Below are positions 1 through 8,633 of a stretch of 23,400 nucleotides of DNA, one piece after another. A program made the position numbers and the translations under genes. The notes under the pieces are model-generated. The model was not told where the DNA came from. It saw only the letters and a program-made list of their open reading frames with translations, and ran no database searches. Numbering within the stretch: the stretch's first letter is position 1; every line of letters starts with the position of its first letter. Source of the stretch: Candidatus Obscuribacterales bacterium (GTDB lineage Bacteria > Cyanobacteriota > Vampirovibrionia > Obscuribacterales > Obscuribacteraceae); the NCBI GenBank assembly GCA_021732245.1, contig JAKFVJ010000112.1, positions 1 to 23,400 of the forward strand, in the 5' to 3' direction.

Positions 1-571
1 AATGTCCTGAATTGCCAAGGCAATTAGCCAAAGGAACCCGGCTGTTAATTTGCTCTGAATACGGTTCATTGCCCGCCACTTGACGCCTAACGCGCATGGT
101 CAAACACTTTGCCGATGAAGGCCAAGCCCCAAGCGAAAAGTTGGCGCAGGCAACTATCTCCAGTAAATAGTCATAATAAGTGAAGCTATCAACTGGATAA
201 TCATTGGAATTAAGTGCGTTGAGAAGCATGGCTCCCCAGTGTACTTTGCCGTAATCATCACCGACCTGAATGGCAGCCTCCAAATTAGCGTGCCATTCTT
301 CTAGTTCGCGATGTGCTGGCTCCGAGGGAGCGGCTGACGGAAGCGGGGTCTCAAGTTGCCCTTGCGCGTCTGCCTGGTGAATTGGTCCCAGGAAATTTCT
401 AAAGGCAGTAATTACCTTTTGCGCTTCTTTCTTGCTGGAATCCGGCTCAGCCATGGCGGCTTGTTCAGCCAAATTCAGCTCGGCAACAGCCTGCTTCATG
501 TTTTTGTTAGCGTAGGCTTTGCGAGCCCTTTCTATGTGATCGCTCCATCTAGTTATACTGTGGCTTCCCAT
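1..571 (-). CDS. Hypothetical protein, C-terminus cut by window edge
   Basis: The minus-strand frame stays open from an ATG at 571 to the left edge, giving 190 codons without a stop; the 3' end lies outside the window. A good ribosome site (AGGAAAGG) sits just before the ATG. The start overlaps the last 19 bases of the upstream membrane-protein gene, so the two are probably translated together. The N-terminus (residues about 8-38) is a charged, alanine-rich helix pair that reads like one TPR-type unit. It is followed by a proline-rich linker and then a region starting HRELEEWHANLEAA that also looks helical. I recognise no family and see no signal peptide or membrane segment in the visible part. 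Function unknown. Confidence 0.7.
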   Translation of the reverse strand, partial: MGSHSITRWSDHIERARKAYANKNMKQAVAELNLAEQAAMAEPDSSKKEAQKVITAFRNFLGPIHQADAQGQLETPLPSAAPSEPAHRELEEWHANLEAAIQVGDDYGKVHWGAMLLNALNSNDYPVDSFTYYDYLLEIVACANFSLGAWPSSAKCLTMRVRRQVAGNEPYSEQINSRVPLANCLGNSGH

Positions 572-1347
572 GGTTGCACCTTTCCTTTTTCCTTTACGTA
601 ATAAACTAATTCTGGCTGGCCAAATATGTTGTCCAGCTCGGCATAGAAACGATCGAATGTTGTCCAGAAAAGCAGCTGAACATATTCTTGGGAGGCGTAA
701 CCTCCAAAGTCTCTATCGCCTTGTCTCATTTGCCAGTTGAAGACGAACTGCGTACCGTCTCCAACTGGTACCATTTGTATTTCTACCTGGATGCGCATGT
801 TGACCACAGCCTGGTAGATGTGTCTGCCTATTGATTTTCCATATGCTTCAAGTTGACCGTGATTAACGCTGCTATCAATTGGAGCTTTTACTACTTGCTC
901 CGTCACGGCAACGATTCGTCCCTGGCGAGTGTCGGCAGTGAGCACGCGCCATCCGGCTGTGTCGCCGGATACACTTTCGGCTAGATGATCCCGAAGCTTT
1001 GTCCATCCGTTTTGAAAGCGAATGGCATATTTGCGATTGTGCTTGTCTTTGATCATGACAGGAGTAATTGCATCCCTGTCACTCTCCGCGCCCCACAAAG
1101 CACACGTCCCGGCAAAGCAGGTCAGCAAAGGTGCCACAATCACAAATCCGATAACCCAGCCTATGCAATCGGACAGGTTCATCTCACCGGAGGACACAAG
1201 CAAAATTGCGTTGGATCCTAATAAAGCGCCAAAAAGCAGGCATATACCTGCTCCTATAATCGCTCCTTTTTGAAAACTTTCACCACGCCAAGCATCCGGG
1301 TCTGCCTGGTCAAGGTTCATGTTATTTATGTTTTCTGTCGTTTCCAT
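553..1347 (-). CDS. Hypothetical membrane protein with soluble C-terminal domain
   Basis: This 264-aa protein has a short polar N-terminus, two strongly hydrophobic segments (about residues 28-52 and 60-86, the second containing IGWVIGFVIVAPLLTCFAG) and then a roughly 175-residue soluble domain ending in VQPWEATV. The layout predicts an inner-membrane hairpin displaying a cytoplasmic domain. The soluble part is rich in beta-like stretches with aromatic residues and has no catalytic motif I recognise. The ATG at 1347 has a GAGGT about seven bases upstream. A much stronger AGGAGG lies further up and fits a tiny overlapping reading frame at 1326-1361 instead. Its 3' end overlaps the next gene, suggesting an operon. 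Transcription would pass through the structured leader at 1371-1480. Function unknown. Confidence 0.75.
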   Translation of the reverse strand: METTENINNMNLDQADPDAWRGESFQKGAIIGAGICLLFGALLGSNAILLVSSGEMNLSDCIGWVIGFVIVAPLLTCFAGTCALWGAESDRDAITPVMIKDKHNRKYAIRFQNGWTKLRDHLAESVSGDTAGWRVLTADTRQGRIVAVTEQVVKAPIDSSVNHGQLEAYGKSIGRHIYQAVVNMRIQVEIQMVPVGDGTQFVFNWQMRQGDRDFGGYASQEYVQLLFWTTFDRFYAELDNIFGQPELVYYVKEKGKVQPWEATV

Positions 1348-1370
1348 TCTAAGTACCTCATAAGTAAATA

Positions 1371-1480
1371 CCTCCTAAATTGAAAAAACCGAGCAATTAG
1401 CGTCTCCCGTACTTCGTTGCCCAGGGAACTTAGCCGTTCCCCAGGCAAGATTCTTAGATGACGTACTAATTGCTCGGTTG
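1371..1480 (-). promoter_or_regulatory. Structured leader RNA ending in a terminator-like stem (candidate attenuator or riboswitch)
   Basis: Read on the minus strand, ACCGAGCAATTAG (1478-1466) pairs perfectly with CTAATTGCTCGGT (1400-1388) and is followed at once by six T's, the shape of a Rho-independent terminator. Four more pairs (CGUC 1463-1460 with GACG 1404-1401) can extend this stem past a two-base bulge. Inside is a 13-bp hairpin, 1448-1436 with 1429-1417, around the loop GGCUAA. Two of its pairs are G-U, which exist only in minus-strand RNA, so the minus strand is the functional one. The internal loop holds GAA on one side and AGUA on the other, as in loop-E motifs. The membrane-protein gene's ribosome site begins just after the U-run. 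I could not match it to a named riboswitch; a stand-alone small RNA is the alternative. Confidence 0.55.
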
Positions 1481-1524
1481 AGTAATTACGACGCTGGGCA
1501 GAAAAAGATGTTCCTGTTACATGT

Positions 1525-1800
1525 ATGATTCCGCAAATGGTTGCTGGTGCTATGTTCCAGGTTTCCCGTCGTCCTGAAGACTCGCCAATTGCACGAGAAC
1601 AAGCATTAATAGAACCAAGACCTTCTCCAGTAGATCAAATAAATGGTTATATTCTTAGCAAAATCCCTGAGATGGACACTGGTAATGAGTATCCGTTCGG
1701 TCATCCGCATGGCGGCTTCAAAAGTATCAGTGCCGCAAAATCTCCGCTAAGAAAAGATGTGATTCACCGGCCGCTTACCAAACAAGGCAAAGTCTTTTGA
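1525..1800 (+). CDS. Small ORF of unknown function, possibly a gene fragment
   Basis: This 91-codon plus-strand frame lies in an otherwise gene-free gap and is not a shadow of another gene. Its codons favour purines in first position and its composition is protein-like, with the middle reading NEYPFGHPHGGFKSISAAKS. No ribosome-binding site precedes the ATG. The frame stays open and coding-like for about 13 codons upstream, with no start codon before a TAA at 1483-1485. It may therefore be the tail of a gene that lost its 5' end, or chance. It converges on the hydrophilic-protein gene ending at 1886. Nothing in it suggests a family. Confidence 0.3.
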   Translation: MIPQMVAGAMFQVSRRPEDSPIAREQALIEPRPSPVDQINGYILSKIPEMDTGNEYPFGHPHGGFKSISAAKSPLRKDVIHRPLTKQGKVF

Positions 1801-1885
1801 GAGTTGGGTTACGAAGCTGAAGTCTCCTTAGGTTAAGTCGTAAGTAACCTGCAGCCTTAGTCGGTACTAAGTCTACCCGATGACT

Positions 1886-2548
1886 CTATTCTTGTTGCGG
1901 CTCCACGTGCTCTTTCTCTCGCTCTAGAATGGGCGGCATTTGATGCTTCAGCTTCTTCGGCAGTGGAAAATCATCATGAGGGGGCTTCTGCTGAACTGGT
2001 TCCATTGGCACCATCTTCGGTGTGCCATCATCACTTGTGAGCGGCATAATCAGTTCAATCTTTGGTGGATTACTGTCATCAATGAATTTTGTCTCGGAAG
2101 GATGCAATTTGCCGTCGGCACCCTGCTCCATGACTGCAGTATGATAGTGACCATCTTTATCTCTATAGCCGGTTATGTTGCCGTCCTTATCGCGATCGAA
2201 ATGTTCGCTTTTGCCAGTGGCTGGATTATAAACATCCGTAACCCTGTGGTTTTCATCCTTCGTGCGGACATTGCCATCTTTATCAATGTCATAACTACCG
2301 TCTTGTTTAAGCTTGCCGGCATCAATCAGTTGCTTGACCATATCATCAATGCCAGGCTCAATGGTCACACCTCCGAACTTTTCCATCGTTTCGCTGCTGG
2401 TAGGATGGTCGGTTATGTCCTTGAGGATTTTGGACTGCTCTTTACGCTCCGATATGCTGCCGGATCCAAGCCCAATCTGTTGACCGTCGCTGGTTGGTTG
2501 TGCCTTGGGATTCTCAATTTTCTCCGATTTCTTCTCTAATTCAGACAT
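1886..2548 (-). CDS. Hydrophilic protein with DxDxDG calcium-loop-like repeats
   Basis: The 220-aa product is strongly polar, with no hydrophobic helix and no signal peptide. I place the start at the ATG at 2548 (MSELEKKSEKIENPK) because TAGGAGAG sits about seven bases upstream; a longer in-frame start at 2614 lacks such a site. The centre contains YDIDKDGNVRTKD, then FDRDKDGNITGYRDKDGHYH. Both carry the DxDxDG pattern of EF-hand or dockerin calcium loops, and they also resemble the 'D-x-D-G-N-x-T' turns of RHS/YD-type repeats. The C-terminus is proline- and lysine-rich. It follows the 534-aa coiled-coil gene on the same strand with a 152-base gap, so it could be a partner of that protein. 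Calcium binding is inferred from motif shape only; function unknown. Confidence 0.65.
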   Translation of the reverse strand: MSELEKKSEKIENPKAQPTSDGQQIGLGSGSISERKEQSKILKDITDHPTSSETMEKFGGVTIEPGIDDMVKQLIDAGKLKQDGSYDIDKDGNVRTKDENHRVTDVYNPATGKSEHFDRDKDGNITGYRDKDGHYHTAVMEQGADGKLHPSETKFIDDSNPPKIELIMPLTSDDGTPKMVPMEPVQQKPPHDDFPLPKKLKHQMPPILEREKEHVEPQQE

Positions 2549-2700
2549 GTCGAACTCTCCTAAATAGCTAGTCATATAGGGCATCCAGAAGCCATCTACC
2601 CAATTGATGGGCAAGATTTACCAGGATCCATAGCCATGTAAAGCGGTGTGTACCCAGGTACAGATTCCAGTTAAACATTAAATTCCTGTATCGTCAGCTT

Positions 2701-4305
2701 TCAGCGGAAGAATTTGCCATGAGCCTTGATTAACGCAATTTGCTCTTTGAAGTTAGGATGCTTCTCCAGCACAGTCAGTGCATGCATCAGTGGATAGGGT
2801 CCAGCGTTGCACTGGTATCTTTTCCTCGCAAGAGCCTTTTCGTCAAACGTTAGTATTTTAGCTTTATTAGATTCATTCCAGATAGCTGCCCCTGCTTTGG
2901 CTTTGTTTGTCGTCAGCTTTGAAAGGTCTTCCACGTCAAAGAACCAAGTCAATATTTCGATGGCCTTATTGGTTTCTTTCGCCCTGTTGTCTAAAGCTTC
3001 AATTGCTGCATTAGCGCTTCTGGCTTCTTCCTTCGCTTTTGCTTCCATGACAGCCTTGTCTGCTATCGCTTTAGTTTCCGCAGCTTTGGCTGCAAGCTTT
3101 TCAGCATGCTCCTTTTCCATCTCCGCAACGTGTTGGAAGAAGGGCGTCTTCATGGCCTCAGGATTCGTCTTTAAGCGTTGAATTGCTGCGTGAAGCAGGT
3201 ATTCTTCGTCAATCGGATGGACGTTTTTTTTAGCGTTAAATGGAGAGGGTCTTCTATTCTTAAGATCAAAACCGGGCGTAAAATTCTGCTCCGCTGCAGA
3301 CCAGGCGTCCCATTCGTCTAGCTGAGTGAAGCGCCCTAGATCATCTGCCGCAGCGCGCTCGGCTGCGTGATTTTCTAGCTTAGATAGCTCTTTCAAAAAA
3401 GGTTCCAACTCTTCCCACTTATAGTGGCTCGACTTAGCCGCCTTTAAAAGTGCTGCTGTAGCTTTGTCATGATAGCGACCAAAATAGAACCAGTCATGTG
3501 CGGCGTTTTTTGCTTCGTCACCTTCAAGTGTTGACCACAACTTCAACTTAGGTGATTCTATTTTGTCGACTATGCCCTCGAGCGCATCCTGTTTTAGTGA
3601 ACGGATATTTTCAGTTTCTTTCTGGCTCCTTAGGTACCTTTCATATTTATTATCGTCTGCATCAAGGTGGCGTTCTATTGATTTAACACTGTCGCCCTCT
3701 TGTTTGACTTTAGCCAGTGTCTCTTCAAGACCTTTGCTGCGAGCTATCAGGAGATTTTCTTTGGATAACCTTGCGCCTTCCAATAGAGTTTTAGGAATTC
3801 CCACTTTTGCTATTGGAATTGGCAGCATAGACAATGCGAGTTCACCCATGGCGACACCAGAATAGTAGCCGGGCTTTTTGTTAATATCTTGAGCAGTCTG
3901 TACCAGTTTATCCTTAGCTGTCTTTATAAATGGTTGAGGACCATTAGTCAATGTTTCTGTAACTGTAGCCAGATAAGTTTTGGCAATGAAGTTGGCAACA
4001 CCTTTTGGTGAGAGTGAGGAGACAAATTTATACACAGAAACTGGAATGCCTAATGCTGCGCCACCCAGGGTAGCTGCGTTCATAACGTCTTTGTCCTCTG
4101 TATTGGCAAAAGCCTTCCCAGCAGTCTCTACGAGTCCCTGAATTGGTTTAACAACTATATCGTCACTTAGTCCACGTAAGAATCCTGGGTCTTGTTTGTC
4201 CGCACGCTCCACTTTCCTGGGATATCCTTCACTTTGAAGTTTACCCATCTGCGGTTGTTTGGATGAATTGGCTAATCTCCCACCGTCACCGATGTCTAAA
4301 TCCAT
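2701..4305 (-). CDS. Large hypothetical protein, glycine-rich N-terminal region plus coiled coil
   Basis: The 534-aa protein starts at an ATG with GGAG about ten bases upstream. Residues 40-180 contain two alanine/glycine-rich hydrophobic patches (AATLGGAALGIPVSVYKF near 76-94, and GVAMGELALSMLPIPIAKVG near 150-169). Similar patches occur in the two giant proteins of this window and in pre-toxin regions of polymorphic toxins. Residues 180-260 are charged helix. Residues 390-450 form an obvious alanine/lysine/glutamate coiled coil. The C-terminus (KRYQCNAGPYPLMHALTVLEKHPNFKEQ) is a distinct small helical segment. I see no catalytic motif, signal peptide or true membrane helix. It is divergent from the 1357-aa gene, with 224 bases between them that could hold promoters for both. 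Function unknown; an effector-like role is inference from layout. Confidence 0.7.
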   Translation of the reverse strand: MDLDIGDGGRLANSSKQPQMGKLQSEGYPRKVERADKQDPGFLRGLSDDIVVKPIQGLVETAGKAFANTEDKDVMNAATLGGAALGIPVSVYKFVSSLSPKGVANFIAKTYLATVTETLTNGPQPFIKTAKDKLVQTAQDINKKPGYYSGVAMGELALSMLPIPIAKVGIPKTLLEGARLSKENLLIARSKGLEETLAKVKQEGDSVKSIERHLDADDNKYERYLRSQKETENIRSLKQDALEGIVDKIESPKLKLWSTLEGDEAKNAAHDWFYFGRYHDKATAALLKAAKSSHYKWEELEPFLKELSKLENHAAERAAADDLGRFTQLDEWDAWSAAEQNFTPGFDLKNRRPSPFNAKKNVHPIDEEYLLHAAIQRLKTNPEAMKTPFFQHVAEMEKEHAEKLAAKAAETKAIADKAVMEAKAKEEARSANAAIEALDNRAKETNKAIEILTWFFDVEDLSKLTTNKAKAGAAIWNESNKAKILTFDEKALARKRYQCNAGPYPLMHALTVLEKHPNFKEQIALIKAHGKFFR

Positions 4306-4529
4306 GATATTTATGCTCCATATCGCCTCGGCAGAAGGATATGCTTTGCATGCCGCGCTGTCAGCGGTAGAAATACGAAATTGCTAGGTTTAATCTAAGA
4401 AAGACCAGCAAGCAACTATTTCGCCGCCAGAATTGTCTTGACGCATTCGTATTTTCCCCAGTGACGAGGTCCTGTTGTTAGACTACAGTGCCGTCCAGGA
4501 TATGGGGCTGAACTGCATGGGAGTGCTGA

Positions 4530-7500
4530 ATGGGCTTTGAGTCGGAGCATTTAAGGAAGGCCGATGCGCCCGCCGAGCAACAAGCCGGCTGTGCCAACCC
4601 CTTAGATTGGATGGGCAAGAACGTCATCAATCCTGTCTGGAATTCACTTTGCGCCGAACCAGCCAGTGCCATAGTTAATGCCATAAATCTTGCTAGCCAG
4701 AATGTTATAAACCAGGATATTTTGGCAAAAGTAGAGCTGGCGGAAGTTGGGCAGGAGCAGCCGGGGTCGGTTGGTTCGTATGTACAACAAATTTTCGGCG
4801 GACTGGCGTGCGCGTTGCCTTATGCAAAGGCGGGCAAGCTTGCCGGTTTTGCTACCCATGGACTGGGTCGTGCAGCGAAGATGGAGAAGTGGTGTTCTGT
4901 AGGCTCCAAAATTGCCGGCAGCGAAAAGACAGCACAAATTCTGGGAGCCGCTGTTTATGACGGACTGAAAAACACGCACGGCGAAGAGACTCACTTCAGC
5001 AATGCCATGGGTGGAGCGGCATCCTTTACTGCTTATGAATTTCTCAATCCGCGATTAAAGGGCATAGCCAAACTGGGTGTTGGTCAGGGCAAGCCTGGTA
5101 TGATTGCTCGCATAGGCGCTCATGGAGCCGTCCTTTTCGGCATAGGTGCCGTCGGCAGTATTGCCCATGAGGAAGTATCAACCTTCACTCGTAGTGGGAA
5201 ATTTGTTGATTTGCATACCGCCGCTGAAAACAGTGTTCAGGGCGGCGTCATGAATATTATCTTGCCGACAACTCAGCGTGCACTGGGCAAAACAATTGAT
5301 CACTACAATCAAAAACTTGGCCGTGGCACACCTATGGACAGAGCCCGCCAGGAATTACCTGAGGATGTTCAAAAGTCGCCGATTGCCAAAAAGTTCATCG
5401 CAGAAACTCCGCTCTTACGTGTGCAGCAAGTTGACGGCAAAGATTGTTGGGTAGATCATGATCGCCATATCGTTTACGTTGGCAAGAAAGCCCCTGCTTC
5501 TGAATTCATTCACGAACTCTCTCACTTGATGAGCGAGCGTGATCCAAAACAGAAGGCACTGTACAAATCTGTTGATGCATTGGATAAACAAGGCAAAACG
5601 GCTGAAGCGGATCGTGCTTATGTTGAAGCCAGGGCTTTTAGTGAAATTAGGGCCAGGCAAATTGGTGAGCAGGTAGCGCGCGAGTGCGGTCTGCCCACAG
5701 AAAATACAGCATCTCTTACAATCGAGCAGGTTGGCGCTGAAAAGTTGCCGGACGGCAGCACTTATCTTGATCATTGGATGAAGGAACGTCGGCTAGCTCA
5801 GATCGCCGGACGTCCAGCACAAGCAAGCGTCGACTATTCCGCTTGCGAAAAAGATCAACGACCGGCAAAGATAGAACGTAACAGTGACGATTTAATAGCG
5901 GTATTAAGCACAGGAGATCTAATTTGGACACGTACCTTCACTTATTGTCAAGATAATGCAGGCAAGCAAGTTTTGCGGAGTGTAGAGAATTGTGATAATC
6001 GCACCAAAGATAAGGAAACTTGGAAAACTGATGATGGGGAAACCTGGAATTATCGCCGCACCTCTATAGCAGGACAAGTGTTGGAGGAGAACTCAATACA
6101 AGCAAACATATCAGTGGACGAGAAAGGGAATGTGACCGTAGCCAAGCCATCTGGTGATCAGAGGATACTTTATGAAAATGGAAAGGAGGAGCTATATAGG
6201 GGGAGGTTTTTAATTGAAAAGGATAGTACAGGCACTAGGATCAGCGATGAAATCGGTTCGTCCAAGTACCGACCAGCATATATGCCTAAGTCCTTTGTAA
6301 AGCGTGATGATACCGGGGCAATCACAATGATTGCTGATGCTACCGGCAGGAAATTTGAAGTTACGTACCGTGAGGATGGCAAAATTCAAGGAATCAAAGG
6401 AACAGAAGAAGAATTCACGCTTGATCCGAAAGACAGCAGCGGTACAAACTATAATCATTTTGTAAACGGACAAAAGGTGAGTTCGGTTCAAGATCTCAAG
6501 TTTACTAATGCGAAGGGCACTCGTGAAACTGGATCCGAAGACAGTCCTGATCTTTGCCTGGAATATAAGGCGAATAATCAAACTATCAGACTAGGCATAG
6601 ATGGCTCCCAAAAGCTCATCAAGCATTTAGCGCAAGATGTAGAACAAACCTTAAAGGCTGACGCGAAAGTAGAACGTAGCCGTCTTTTAAGTGTCTTTAA
6701 AAATAGTGAATGCAACTGGAAATTGAATAAAGAATTGGAAAAGGGACCTTTTGATTTTCTGGGTAGCGAAAGTGAACTTGATGGATTGCTGGGAATCTAT
6801 AACAAAAACTGGCTCTCTGTTGATACGGCTTTTCCAATGCGGCTGATATATAGCATGCGCGACTTTGAGAGCAGGCTTGGTGCCAATAATGCCGAGATCG
6901 GAAAAACCTATCACGAAATATTTGAAATGCTCGACAAGAAAACACCATTTGTGCCGGAACACGAGAAGTTTGCCCTTGCTTATGACATTCTCTCCAACTG
7001 TGCAAATCCACACACAATAGATCAGGGTCCTTTTCTGACTTGTCCTTTGGCTTCTTTGTCTGTGGTAATGAGTACACATCATCCGTCAGCGACTGCCCGC
7101 GTGATAAAGGAAGCGGTTTTGAATGGTAATGTAATTGCAGTAGATGGCCAGCGAATTGATATGAGCTTGGTGACAAAACCAGGCAAAGATAAATCAGGAG
7201 TAGATCTATCAGCAGATGCTAACGCGCAGTGGCACAGACTAAGAGATGTATATGAGTTCGACGATGCCAATTGGGGTGAGCTATCTCGAAGAGTAGACGC
7301 TTGTCGCAATCACGCAGGCATGATATTACAACTGGTGGCCGCTAATGCATATTGGCAAAGACAGACGCACTTTGGCAAAGATTTATATGGGGTAGGCAAA
7401 CTTAGGTATGTGCAACACCATCTAGGAGCCGAACAAGGTGAGGCCATTGTCGAAATGGATCATGCCGGTAAGATAAGCGGCGTGGTTGCTGACAATATGA

Positions 7501-8603
7501 GCCTTACGCTCTCCCACCTCAATGAAATCTATGAACACCTTACAGGGAAACAAAACGAGATTGCCATATGCAACAACGAGTGGGCAACAGTTCAAGGGAT
7601 ACAAAGCAAACAGAGCACATTCAAAACCTTGCAAGAATTCGAGAACATTTTAAGAGCGAAAACATCCCAGAACACTCCACAAATAATGCCAATTACCGTT
7701 TTTGCCGAGCCTTTTTACAAAGACCATTTAATGTGGCGATATCCAGGGCTATTCAATGAAGCAGGACATGTCCTCTGTATTTTTGGCATAGTTGAAAAAG
7801 ACGGCAAGAAATACGTACGAGTAGACAATACAAATGGCCGTGGTGGTCAGCACGGTGTAACCGATCATGATGGAGAGATGATTTTACTGGAAGATCTTTA
7901 TCTGGCGTCCTTCCCGAGTTCTTCAACGACGCGGATGAACGAGCTCCATAAAGCAAAAGCAGGGGCTGGACCGACGCAACTTTTAGAAATTTACCGGACT
8001 GAAAAACTGCATCAATTGCTAGATAAAAATCAATACGAAAGTGAATTGCAAAAGTTAAAGCAGCAACTCGATTCAGTGGAGGCTTTAAGGAAAAAAATTG
8101 AAAACCTGGAAGAGAAGAAGGAATCATTAGCCTGGTTGGAAGAAGAGCTTATGAAACATGAGAATTTGTCGAATGAAAAACTTGACTGGGTCTGGGGGGA
8201 AGTTGAGAAGCCACTCCCTTACTTGGAAAAGCAGATAAAACTAAAAGATGACCTATTGGAGTTTCTCTCGACGTACCCGGAGCCAGAAACTCCGTGGAAA
8301 AAATGGTTGACGGAGCTAGAGATTGAGGAGTGTAAGCAAGAAAGAAACGAAATGGCGGAGCAGCTAGCGAAGCTAAAAGAGGTGGCGAAGATGACACCAG
8401 ATGAGCTGACTCAGTTAAATGATGAACTAACAACTCTTCATTCACAGTTTGCTAAATTACCTTTTGCACATTGTTCGCCATCTGAAATTTCTTATGCGCA
8501 AAACCAAATCGCAAAGGTATTTGAACCACCACGGAAGATGCCATCCAGCCAAGATCGTTTAGGCGGAGTCAAAATTAGACCTGCGGACTATCAAACAAAA
8601 TAA
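4530..8603 (+). CDS. Giant protein with HELSH metallopeptidase-like and papain-like cysteine peptidase modules
   Basis: The 1357-aa product starts at an ATG preceded by GGGAG at good spacing. In order: a glycine/alanine-rich hydrophobic region (about 80-260); a stretch with FIHELSHLMSE, where H328, E329 and H332 form an HExxH zinc site and E366 in YVEARAF could be the third ligand; a beta-rich region with 'G-x-I-x-x-I-x-D-A-x-G-R' turns (about 440-680) like RHS/YD sequence; and a papain-like module. In that module Q832 and C838 (DQGPFLTCPLAS) keep the six-residue papain spacing, H1080 lies in EAGHVLCIFG, and D1099, N1100 or N1102 could complete the set. The last 200 residues are a long coiled coil. 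No signal peptide is visible. Peptidase activity is inferred from motifs; target unknown. An effector or toxin is one reading, a processing protease another. Confidence 0.8.
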   Translation: MGFESEHLRKADAPAEQQAGCANPLDWMGKNVINPVWNSLCAEPASAIVNAINLASQNVINQDILAKVELAEVGQEQPGSVGSYVQQIFGGLACALPYAKAGKLAGFATHGLGRAAKMEKWCSVGSKIAGSEKTAQILGAAVYDGLKNTHGEETHFSNAMGGAASFTAYEFLNPRLKGIAKLGVGQGKPGMIARIGAHGAVLFGIGAVGSIAHEEVSTFTRSGKFVDLHTAAENSVQGGVMNIILPTTQRALGKTIDHYNQKLGRGTPMDRARQELPEDVQKSPIAKKFIAETPLLRVQQVDGKDCWVDHDRHIVYVGKKAPASEFIHELSHLMSERDPKQKALYKSVDALDKQGKTAEADRAYVEARAFSEIRARQIGEQVARECGLPTENTASLTIEQVGAEKLPDGSTYLDHWMKERRLAQIAGRPAQASVDYSACEKDQRPAKIERNSDDLIAVLSTGDLIWTRTFTYCQDNAGKQVLRSVENCDNRTKDKETWKTDDGETWNYRRTSIAGQVLEENSIQANISVDEKGNVTVAKPSGDQRILYENGKEELYRGRFLIEKDSTGTRISDEIGSSKYRPAYMPKSFVKRDDTGAITMIADATGRKFEVTYREDGKIQGIKGTEEEFTLDPKDSSGTNYNHFVNGQKVSSVQDLKFTNAKGTRETGSEDSPDLCLEYKANNQTIRLGIDGSQKLIKHLAQDVEQTLKADAKVERSRLLSVFKNSECNWKLNKELEKGPFDFLGSESELDGLLGIYNKNWLSVDTAFPMRLIYSMRDFESRLGANNAEIGKTYHEIFEMLDKKTPFVPEHEKFALAYDILSNCANPHTIDQGPFLTCPLASLSVVMSTHHPSATARVIKEAVLNGNVIAVDGQRIDMSLVTKPGKDKSGVDLSADANAQWHRLRDVYEFDDANWGELSRRVDACRNHAGMILQLVAANAYWQRQTHFGKDLYGVGKLRYVQHHLGAEQGEAIVEMDHAGKISGVVADNMSLTLSHLNEIYEHLTGKQNEIAICNNEWATVQGIQSKQSTFKTLQEFENILRAKTSQNTPQIMPITVFAEPFYKDHLMWRYPGLFNEAGHVLCIFGIVEKDGKKYVRVDNTNGRGGQHGVTDHDGEMILLEDLYLASFPSSSTTRMNELHKAKAGAGPTQLLEIYRTEKLHQLLDKNQYESELQKLKQQLDSVEALRKKIENLEEKKESLAWLEEELMKHENLSNEKLDWVWGEVEKPLPYLEKQIKLKDDLLEFLSTYPEPETPWKKWLTELEIEECKQERNEMAEQLAKLKEVAKMTPDELTQLNDELTTLHSQFAKLPFAHCSPSEISYAQNQIAKVFEPPRKMPSSQDRLGGVKIRPADYQTK

Positions 8604-8633
8604 GATATCACTTGGCTGGTATGAGCAGATCTT

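Noticed and set aside
1940..2539. A 199-codon plus-strand frame opposite the DxDxDG protein gene
   Set aside because: It lies antisense to a gene with a good ribosome site, has no ribosome site itself, and its unusual hydrophobic content is what the complement of a polar gene gives.
4306..4529. A promoter pair between the two divergent large genes
   Set aside because: A TTGACG at 4438-4443 has no matching -10 box at normal spacing, and I found no convincing box for the minus strand, so no site is called.
6687..7176. Two antisense frames of 131 and 159 codons inside the 1357-aa gene
   Set aside because: They are fully inside a gene with clear catalytic motifs, lack starts with ribosome sites, and overlap each other in different frames.
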